Shown in pieces: positions 32,501 to 38,386 of a stretch of DNA of 64,000 nucleotides. The translations under genes and the position numbers were made by a program. Origin of the DNA: Loktanella atrilutea (GTDB taxonomy: Bacteria > Pseudomonadota > Alphaproteobacteria > Rhodobacterales > Rhodobacteraceae); the NCBI RefSeq assembly GCF_900128995.1, contig NZ_FQUE01000010.1, positions 1 to 64,000 of the forward strand, written 5' to 3'. The notes under the pieces were generated by a model. It was not told where the DNA came from, made no database searches, and saw only the letters and a program-made list of their open reading frames with translations. Within the stretch, counting starts at the first letter, position 1, and each line of letters begins with the position of its first letter.

Positions 32501-33740
32501 TGCGTCGATTGATCTTGTCGGCCTCCAAGGCGCAAAGACCGCGACGAAATTCGTGGAGGCACTGGGCGGTCTGCAGAACGCGTCCACTTCGATGTCGAGC
32601 TATGTCGATGCGATCTACAGCGATGCCGACAAGATGAAGCTTGCGCGACGCAGCCTGATGCAGTCGGCCGGCGCCGCGGGGATCGACAACATTCCCAAAT
32701 CGATCGAGGACTTCAAGCGCCGCGTGGACAAGGCGCTTGCCAATGGCAACACGACCAGAGCGGCCAAGCTGATAAGCCTCGCGCCTCAATTCGCTCAGTG
32801 GAAAGACCTGCAGGAGGCCGTAAGGGGCGTGTCGAAAGACGCCGGAGAGGCAGCGGTCGACCTGACTGCGTTCCGCAACGAACGGATGAGTCTTTATCAG
32901 CAGATCTGGACACTGACCGGGAACACCGCAGCACTTCGGAAACAGGAGCTTGCCGCGCTGGACCCCGCCAACCGGGCCCTCCAATTGCGGATCTATGCCT
33001 TACAGGATTCGGCGGTAGCGGAACAAAAGGCTGCGGCCATTCTCAGCGAGCGGTCCAATCTCGAGGGCACCCTGCTCGGCCTCCAGGGGAGGACGGCCGA
33101 GATCCGTCGTCGCGAGCTCGCGGCGCTCGATCCATCGAACCGTGCTATTCAGCTGCGGATTTATGCCCTGAACGACGCCGCTGCGGCGGAACAAAAAGCG
33201 GCATCCATCCTGTCCGAGCGCATGGGAATTCAGCGCCAGATCTGGGAGCTGACCGGCAACGAAGAAGCTCTGCGGGCCGATACGCTCAAGGGGCTCGATG
33301 CGAGCAACCAAGCCCTGCAGAAGCAGTTCTGGGCTTTGTCCGATCGGAAGAAGGTGGAAGAGGAATTGGCGGCGGCGGCCGAGGAAGCGACCCGCAGGTT
33401 GCAGGAGATGATGGACGCGATCGATCCTGCAAACTTCGGAAGCCGCTTTGATTACCAGAACGCCGTCGGCATGGCATCTCGCGGTCTGACGGCATCGCGC
33501 ACAACGCCAACTGGGGTGTCCTTGGTGCCTGTTCCAGCCGTTGCTGCACCGGCTCAGATCAATACGGATCTCGCAGCGGAGATCCGCGGCCTGCGCGCTG
33601 AAATCAAGGCCATGAAGGATGCAACCGTGAACTTGGGCGTCAACACCTATAATGAGATGCGGGCAACGCGTCTGAACTCCGACTTCGCCAAGGTTGAAGG
33701 CGTCAAGATCAGGGGCGTCGTCAAGACGAGTGCCGCATGA
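29544..33740 (+). CDS. Tail tape measure protein
   Basis: 1398 residues from the ATG at 29544 (AAGGAAA upstream). Coiled-coil N-terminus (FEADQAEKAANRMERQLLSL), a lambda-type domain around MFGMQMSQMVQQTMAGGDAL with a following hydrophobic stretch (IAVGAVAGLLLPVAANLFG), long helical centre, Gly/Met-rich hydrophobic region near 730-830, and three 56-residue repeats near the C-terminus. At the usual 1.5 angstrom per residue the tail would be about 200 nm. It sets tail length and enters the host membrane on ejection. Stop overlaps the next start. Confidence 0.93.
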   Translation: MSDEFESIRIRLQFEADQAEKAANRMERQLLSLEGRYDPLARATKYLERDQKLLNAALEAGKIDAARHAAMMDNVQREYAATEVQAQRLAGALNADTVAVSRLNAVLGSNQTRMFGMQMSQMVQQTMAGGDALRSIAIQLPDIGLAFGTAGIAVGAVAGLLLPVAANLFGAGDAAEDAGKGVELFTDALSNYEHYASVAGSTTQELQTRFGKFADDVRAQAEGMAKVTASAAVSQLTASDFMGGLEGISATIAELDRLQEVYVRNQQLLDQGLGDPAQISASADAVEVFRIEAEEAAKALGLNLEQARQLVPMLDAIGTGGMADIATAAARASDQIMKMYDGAAVIPAPIQKLLELLAAVAPAAAAAASSAEEIANGFTKATKSANEMLAALNDEMRLQIAIRDHGADSAVVAQMRADAERDAYFAAVDALGVSQEQSDTIKGAYLVTTDLVSANEAVADRAARAAQATSGLSGNIAQASVFAAQLVSVLGQVPSAVAAIGSQVDSAISTLQNQNTSLTRQLERGITASAAGVLQLRDDAIKAAAATGATADQLAALGQEFDAQAAKADGLARENTGLSKTLSDQAAAAAKAAKAIGGGGSKKGLSDASKAASAAMKAAERDAEALRKEIERLEFDADPVKKYNAELEHLGDLSKEGLSGGAYAEAVEQLNDELARSYPLIGDVSDAFGDFVAGGLQDFKGFVKSILGSFTGMISKMIATAARNRIMLSMGIGGGGLAGTAASAASGGLGGLGGMGGMLGGIGSRIGAMGSVFASNAMASLSTFATGGIGAGLSGIGASLGAATTGMAGMAAAAGSLVPVIGAVALGISFFKSKTKELDNGIRLTIEGNDLLAESYRKVQKSRFWGLTKSTSTGMTAIEDSPMTAAYAAIYAGAADAAKSLDVSTRSLRNYTAQIDISTKDMDEAQAQQAALDALKQAQNDLARRFLKSLGKGAWQLVNSGEELGDVMARVSASVDFTKDAFHGLRASIDLVGLQGAKTATKFVEALGGLQNASTSMSSYVDAIYSDADKMKLARRSLMQSAGAAGIDNIPKSIEDFKRRVDKALANGNTTRAAKLISLAPQFAQWKDLQEAVRGVSKDAGEAAVDLTAFRNERMSLYQQIWTLTGNTAALRKQELAALDPANRALQLRIYALQDSAVAEQKAAAILSERSNLEGTLLGLQGRTAEIRRRELAALDPSNRAIQLRIYALNDAAAAEQKAASILSERMGIQRQIWELTGNEEALRADTLKGLDASNQALQKQFWALSDRKKVEEELAAAAEEATRRLQEMMDAIDPANFGSRFDYQNAVGMASRGLTASRTTPTGVSLVPVPAVAAPAQINTDLAAEIRGLRAEIKAMKDATVNLGVNTYNEMRATRLNSDFAKVEGVKIRGVVKTSAA
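32886..33389 (+). repeat. Three 56-residue tandem repeats in tape measure
   Basis: Repeats start at 32886, 33054 and 33222, with an exact 168-base period. The best-kept parts are ELAALDPANRALQLRIYAL / ELAALDPSNRAIQLRIYAL and AEQKAAAILSER / AEQKAASILSER; the third copy is more diverged (TLKGLDASNQALQKQFWAL). Repeat units 1 and 3 share the LTGN turn, which repeat 2 lacks. Confidence 0.9.
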
Positions 33741-34663
33741 GGGTGATCCCGCTGGTTGCCGTAACGGACGCCACCCTTGTCAGTACGAATGTGCCCGAGG
33801 ACGATTACCCGGTCTGGGTAGCGGGCACGACCTATGCGGTGGATGCGCGCGTGATCTCCCTGTTCACGCATGGGATCTATCAGAACCGGGTAGCCGGCAA
33901 TGTCGGCAAGGATCCCGTCAATCCGGCAAATATCTTCGATCCCGAGAAGAACCCGACCGGGCAATGGATCTATGTTAGCAAGACGAACCGTTGGCGGGCA
34001 TTCGATGGGCTGAATAGCGCAAAGGTGCGTCGGGCGAACGCGATCGAATATGTGCTGCAGGTGACGGCCACGATGAACATCGTTGCCTTGACCGGCCTCG
34101 AAGCGCGATCCGTCAGGGTGGAGGTGTTGAACGGCGATGGTGTCGGCGTCTTCGACGAAACCCGGCAGCTACTCGACACGTCGTCGGTCAGGACATGGTT
34201 CGACTACTTCACATTCGAGCCGGATCAGTTCGTCGAGAATCAGGTGTTCTACGGGCTGAATGCCTTCGCCGGGTATCAACTGCGGGTCACGATCGAGAAC
34301 GACGGTGGCATCGCCGCTGCCAGCATCATCGGGTTCGGGCGGCGGCGCGTGCTCGGCAGACTGCTTTTCAGCACCTCCCCGTCGAATATTGATTATTCCA
34401 CGAACGAGGTCGATGCCTTCGGAGAGCAGATGCTGGTGCAGCGCGGCTATGCCCGCAAGATTCAGTTTCAGCTCGCCTTTCCGAAAGAAGATTACGCCCG
34501 CATTGAGCGCATCCTACTACCCCTTCGGGCCGTTCCCGCGATCTATTACGAGAACGAAGAACTCTATCACAACCTGATCGTGCTGGGTACTTACGCCGAT
34601 TTCTCGCCGTCGCTCGAGATTGGGATCAGCACTGCAGCACTCACAGTCACAGGAAACATCTGA
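33737..34663 (+). CDS. Tail protein downstream of tape measure
   Basis: 308 residues, ATGA overlap with the tape measure. N-terminal third has VWVAGTTYAVDARVISLFTH and WRAFDGLNSAKV, a small beta domain seen in phage receptor-binding or chitin-binding-like modules. The rest is beta-rich (FDYFTFEPDQFVENQVFYG). It holds the place where a distal tail or hub protein is expected. I do not recognise a hub fold. Structural role likely from position. Confidence 0.65.
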   Translation: MRVIPLVAVTDATLVSTNVPEDDYPVWVAGTTYAVDARVISLFTHGIYQNRVAGNVGKDPVNPANIFDPEKNPTGQWIYVSKTNRWRAFDGLNSAKVRRANAIEYVLQVTATMNIVALTGLEARSVRVEVLNGDGVGVFDETRQLLDTSSVRTWFDYFTFEPDQFVENQVFYGLNAFAGYQLRVTIENDGGIAAASIIGFGRRRVLGRLLFSTSPSNIDYSTNEVDAFGEQMLVQRGYARKIQFQLAFPKEDYARIERILLPLRAVPAIYYENEELYHNLIVLGTYADFSPSLEIGISTAALTVTGNI

Positions 34664-35460
34664 TGGCCCTCAATATCGAACCAGCTCCCAATTACCCGGT
34701 TCTCGGAAGCGCCAGCTTCGACACCGACGCCGGCGCTTTCCTGTCGTGGATGCAGACCGTCTCTGCTCAAATGTCCAACCAGAACGTTATGACCCCCGGC
34801 GACTTCGGCCTTGGGGCAACGGGGTTTCCGACCGTAATAACGAACCTGAACTTAACGACGACTCCGTCGGGTTTTTATTGCGTAACTGACGCCACCACTG
34901 GAACGGTGCCTTTCGGGGTTTCACCGTATGGCTACGTTTTGGTCGAGCGATACAACGGCGCTCAAATCAAGCAAACTTATACGCCCGTTGGTGGTGCGGC
35001 CAGTGGTGGGCAAAATTTCGTCCGTGTTTACAACGCGACCAGCGGTTCATGGGAGTCATGGCAGCGCCAATACGCTGCGGACAACATTCTCGGAGCCGTA
35101 AGCCAATCAGGCGGAATTCCGACGGGAGCCGTCATCCAGCACGGCAGCAACCCCAACGGCGAATTTACCAGATTTGCTGACGGGACACAGATATGCACTG
35201 CCACGGGAATTCTCCCAGATGCTCCGGTCACTTTTGCTGCTGGTAATATATTTACATCTTCGGAAGTTACGTGGACTTTCCCTGCGGCGTTTTCGATTAC
35301 GAACGACCTATATACAGCAGCCAACCCACGAATAGGCACGACTCTCTGGTCGAGGTCCCGCACCGCATCGGCCACTTCTGCTTTGGTGAAGCACTTTTCA
35401 GCGCAAAGCAGCGGCTCGCCCGTCGACATCGAGTTGTTTGCCGTTGGGCGCTGGTTCTAA
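34663..35460 (+). CDS. Tail fibre-like protein with pyocin-knob-type region
   Basis: 265 residues. The centre, SGFYCVTDATTGTVPFGVSP followed by GYVLVERYNG and SGSWESWQRQ, fits the pyocin knob/phage fibre needle repeat. The C-terminal 100 residues, with PTGAVIQHGSNPNGEFTRFA, look like a fibre head domain. AT content is a little higher than in the structural block. Probably contacts the host surface. Its first part (NYPVLGSASFDTDAGAFLSW) could attach to the previous protein. Confidence 0.65.
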   Translation: MALNIEPAPNYPVLGSASFDTDAGAFLSWMQTVSAQMSNQNVMTPGDFGLGATGFPTVITNLNLTTTPSGFYCVTDATTGTVPFGVSPYGYVLVERYNGAQIKQTYTPVGGAASGGQNFVRVYNATSGSWESWQRQYAADNILGAVSQSGGIPTGAVIQHGSNPNGEFTRFADGTQICTATGILPDAPVTFAAGNIFTSSEVTWTFPAAFSITNDLYTAANPRIGTTLWSRSRTASATSALVKHFSAQSSGSPVDIELFAVGRWF

Positions 35461-35471
35461 AGGATAAGCAC

Positions 35472-35789
35472 ATGAAACTGACATTATCGCCCATCCTTGG
35501 ACTTCCCGGCATGCCGGAAACAATCGCATCCATCGACGGTGACGTTCTGACCATTGATGGCACAGCCTACGACCTGTCTGCCGTGCCGGAGGGGGGCGAG
35601 GCAACGCCAACAGGCGAGCACCCGTTTGTCGGCTCGATCATCCGAACCGACGGTGAGATCATCGCAACGATCATGTGGACGTATGGGGCTGGTGCAGCAG
35701 ATGCGCAGCCAGCAGATCCAACGCATTGGACCGTGACCGTGACCGACGGTCCAGTGCCCACTCCCATCGTCAAGGAGCAAGCCGAATGA
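35472..35789 (+). CDS. Small tail-associated protein
   Basis: 105 residues from the ATG at 35472. Begins MKLTLSPILGLPGMPETIAS and has VGSIIRTDGEIIATIMW, a beta-rich pattern that I have the impression recurs in small proteins beside phage fibre genes. It overlaps the next gene as ATGA. Could be a fibre chaperone or baseplate accessory; nothing proves it. Confidence 0.5.
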   Translation: MKLTLSPILGLPGMPETIASIDGDVLTIDGTAYDLSAVPEGGEATPTGEHPFVGSIIRTDGEIIATIMWTYGAGAADAQPADPTHWTVTVTDGPVPTPIVKEQAE

Positions 35790-36148
35790 CCTTTGATCTG
35801 AATATCAAGACAGCTGAACAGCTATCGGCAGAAACGCTCGAGGCAAAACGCAACGGCATGCGGGCTTTCAAGCGCGCTATGCGCCAGTCGCTCAAACTGT
35901 TCCCCAGCACGACACATGACCACCTCTTGGCTCAACTCGACGACGCGGTTGCCGCACTTTCTGATTATCACCCAGCGAAGGACGCATGGGCCGATGTCGT
36001 GGAGTTCGTGCGTATGAACGAAGACGTTTTGGCCTTTGGGCCACTGTTCGGGCTGGACGATCAGATGATGGACACAGCTTTCACCGTTGCAATGGCGCTT
36101 CAAGGAGGGGCTTCTGAAGCCGACGCTCTGTCCCTTGCCGGTCTATAA
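35786..36148 (+). CDS. Unknown helical protein, 120 residues
   Basis: Fixed by ATGA overlap and AAGGAG upstream. All-helical: KRAMRQSLKLFPSTTHDHLL and LDDAVAALSDYHPAKDAW. No known domain. It follows a fibre cassette and could be a fibre assembly protein, in the way tail fibre chaperones follow fibres, but there is no direct sign. Confidence 0.5.
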   Translation: MTFDLNIKTAEQLSAETLEAKRNGMRAFKRAMRQSLKLFPSTTHDHLLAQLDDAVAALSDYHPAKDAWADVVEFVRMNEDVLAFGPLFGLDDQMMDTAFTVAMALQGGASEADALSLAGL

Positions 36149-36443
36149 CGGCGTCGGCGCCTACTGGATGCCGCGCTGGCTGAGATCGATCTTAACGGCG
36201 TGGTTCCTATGGGACTTTACCGAAGCAGCGGCTGAGGCGCACGACCTCGCATACTACCTGCGTGATCAGCCGCGCGCTGTAATTGACCGGATCTTTCTTG
36301 ACCGGATGCTGCTACAGGCGACGACAGCACGGACACGTGCGAAAGCATGCCTGATCTACATCATGGTCAGGGCCTTCGGTGGCCAGAGCTATGATGGCAA
36401 ACGGAACAAGAAAGGCGATCTGGACGCGCTGTTCGGGCTCTAG
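36114..36443 (+). CDS. Phage protein with His-Asp motif (PLA2-like?)
   Basis: About 109 residues. AAGGAGG at 36102-36108 points to a rare CTG start at 36114; TTG at 36087 or 36135 and ATG at 36168 are alternatives. The conserved order is VYNGVGAYWMPRW, ILTAWFLWDFTE, then AEAHDLAYYLRDQP, where the His-Asp pair recalls phage phospholipase A2-like proteins. The protein could act on membranes during entry or lysis. Overlaps the previous gene. Confidence 0.5.
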   Translation: MKPTLCPLPVYNGVGAYWMPRWLRSILTAWFLWDFTEAAAEAHDLAYYLRDQPRAVIDRIFLDRMLLQATTARTRAKACLIYIMVRAFGGQSYDGKRNKKGDLDALFGL

Positions 36444-36500
36444 GCCGCCATCATCTGATAGCTCAAATCGGGCCCTGCTGATTCCCCATACTCTTCTGAC

Positions 36501-36530
36501 GCCTCCGGGCGACCCACTGCGCACGGAGGC
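36501..36530 (+). promoter_or_regulatory. Hairpin covering a ribosome site
   Basis: GCCTCCG (36501-36507) pairs perfectly with CGGAGGC (36524-36530). The 3' arm contains the GGAGG that serves the ATG at 36536. Folded mRNA would hide the ribosome site of the first lysis-region gene. Confidence 0.55.
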
Positions 36531-36535
36531 GCTTT

Positions 36536-37132
36536 ATGACGACCGACACGACGCGGGCTGTCCGCACATTCCTATGGCAACGGCTGGGTATCTGGGCCGT
36601 GGGTGGCGCGCTCTGGGGCATGAGTCTGATCTTGGCGGCGATCTTCACGCCACTGGGCGATCGGGTCCGCGACATCTGGACCAGCCCGGAGCGGCTTGAA
36701 CGGATCGAAGAGAAACTCGATCTGATGATCACCGACGTCCGCCGCGCGACGGGTGAGGACCGGGTGATCCGGCAGACCCCCGGTCTGTCTTATGTGACCG
36801 AGCCGGTGCGGGTCGGCGACCTGATCGTAATGAACATCGTGGCGGAGCGCACCGCTCTGGGCCGCGACTGCCAGCTGGTCGACAGCCAGTCGCTGTTCAC
36901 AGACGGTACCAACGTCACCACCCCCGGACGGCGGGCGGCGGAAGGCGCGCCGCGGCGGCAGATCGATGACGTGCCGACCCGGATCCGCGTCGAGCTGATC
37001 CCCCCGCCCAACCTGCAGCCCGGCCGGGTCGAGCTCTATCTCGCCCTCGAATACCGCTGCGGAGAACGCACGGTCTTCGATCGCACCGATTCCGTCACCT
37101 ACCAGCTGCTGCCGCGCGCCGCCGGCGACTGA
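36536..37132 (+). CDS. Membrane-anchored protein of the lysis region
   Basis: 198 residues. One membrane helix at about residues 15-40 (LGIWAVGGALWGMSLILAAI), then a short coiled coil (SPERLERIEEKLDLMITDV) and a beta-rich domain of some 130 residues with two cysteines. GGAGG six bases before the ATG is sequestered in a hairpin. By position just before the endolysin it may be a holin partner, spanin-like or pinholin-regulating protein. The large extra-membrane domain argues against a simple holin. Confidence 0.55.
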   Translation: MTTDTTRAVRTFLWQRLGIWAVGGALWGMSLILAAIFTPLGDRVRDIWTSPERLERIEEKLDLMITDVRRATGEDRVIRQTPGLSYVTEPVRVGDLIVMNIVAERTALGRDCQLVDSQSLFTDGTNVTTPGRRAAEGAPRRQIDDVPTRIRVELIPPPNLQPGRVELYLALEYRCGERTVFDRTDSVTYQLLPRAAGD

Positions 37133-37207
37133 CGGCCGCCACTTCACCCGAAATCGCAAGTCGACCCCGACCCGCCCTGGCGGGCCCATCGCATTGGAGA
37201 GACTCTT

Positions 37208-37951
37208 ATGAAGCGCATCCATTGGCACTGGACGGCCGGCGCCGTCGGCATGATCGGCATGGAGGCCGACAGCTACCACGAGATCGTTCAACCCAACGGC
37301 ACCGTGCAGCCTGGCACCTGGCCCATCGAGGCGAACCGCGCGCCGATTACGCCCGGCCGCTACGCAGCCCACACGCTGAACGCCAACTCCGATGCGATCG
37401 GCATTTCCTGCGATGCCATGGCCGGCGCCCAGGAGCGCCCCTTCGTCTGGGGCAGCAATCCGCTGACCGAGGTGCAGATCGATGCGATGCTGCAGCGCAC
37501 GGCGCACTGGTGCCGCGTCTATGGCATCCCCGTCAGCCGCACGACGACGCTCAGTCATGCAGAGGTGCAGCGCAATCTGGGCGTCCGGCAGCGCAACAAG
37601 TGGGACTTCACCGTGCTGCCCGGCATGACAGCCGTGGCGGATCCCGTGGCCATCGGCGACCAGCTGCGTGCGCGCCTGGCAGCGATGCTGGGGGGGCAGG
37701 GGGCGCCGGCCGGGACCTGCGAGATCGAGCCGGCCGTGCCGGCGTCTGAACGCGTCCGGATCACCACCTTCGGCAGCCATCTGAACCTGCGCCGCTGGCC
37801 CAGCTTTGCCGACAACGTCATCGCCACGATTCCGGGCGGCGCCGTCGTGCCGGTCCAGCGCCGCGGCAGTTTCGCTGGCACCGCCTGGACCTGCGTCAAA
37901 CACGCCGGCCGCGAAGGCTGGGTCGTGTCATCCTTCACCACACCGGCCTGA
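37208..37951 (+). CDS. Endolysin: N-acetylmuramoyl-L-alanine amidase with SH3 domain
   Basis: 247 residues. The amidase_2 fold has the zinc ligand His at HWHWTAG (residues 5-7), AAHTLNANSDAIGISC, and LSHAEVQRN with KWDFTVLPG. The C-terminal 70 residues (HLNLRRWPSFADNVIATIPG, WTCVKHAGREGWV) form an SH3b-like wall-binding domain. No signal peptide, so release needs a holin. GGAGAG precedes the ATG. Confidence 0.9.
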   Translation: MKRIHWHWTAGAVGMIGMEADSYHEIVQPNGTVQPGTWPIEANRAPITPGRYAAHTLNANSDAIGISCDAMAGAQERPFVWGSNPLTEVQIDAMLQRTAHWCRVYGIPVSRTTTLSHAEVQRNLGVRQRNKWDFTVLPGMTAVADPVAIGDQLRARLAAMLGGQGAPAGTCEIEPAVPASERVRITTFGSHLNLRRWPSFADNVIATIPGGAVVPVQRRGSFAGTAWTCVKHAGREGWVVSSFTTPA

Positions 37952-37966
37952 GGAGGGCCTGCTCAC

Positions 37967-38326
37967 ATGGATATCAAGGATCTTCTTGCCGACCCCGCGT
38001 TCATTGCATGGGTCGTGGGGCTGCTGTTCAGCGGCGTCATGGCTGTCGTCGCCTGGGCGCAGGCCAAGGCAGGGACCAAGAACAAGCTCGAGGCCGACGA
38101 CATCCGGATCAACCGGATCAAGGATGGCATCACGAACGTCGTCACCGCTGCCATGGCCGATGGTCACGTCACTGTCGAAGAGCTGGTCGTGCTGGCCGGC
38201 CGCTACGTCGCAACGGAATACGCGCAGTCCAAGGCCAAGGTGCTGCCTAGCCCGCGCGCGATCGAGACCATCGTGAAGGCTGCCAAGGCCGCGCAGGCCG
38301 TCACGGCGGTCGCGGCACAGCGATAA
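37967..38326 (+). CDS. Putative holin
   Basis: 119 residues. One membrane helix at about residues 12-32 (FIAWVVGLLFSGVMAVVAWA), a charged middle, and a helical C-terminus rich in Ala and Lys. It follows the endolysin by 15 bases, with AGGAGG upstream. Single-helix holins of this form (type III-like topology) exist. The assignment is by size, topology and neighbour. Confidence 0.6.
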   Translation: MDIKDLLADPAFIAWVVGLLFSGVMAVVAWAQAKAGTKNKLEADDIRINRIKDGITNVVTAAMADGHVTVEELVVLAGRYVATEYAQSKAKVLPSPRAIETIVKAAKAAQAVTAVAAQR

Positions 38327-38386
38327 GCAATCCGGCGCCGGGCAACACGGTCCGGCGTCACCCCCAAAATTCACCAGGAGCGCGCC

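Noticed and set aside
20303-33740. Gene transfer agent instead of prophage
   Set aside because: The chaperone is GTA-like, but integrase, attachment repeats, switch genes and replication genes show a true temperate phage.
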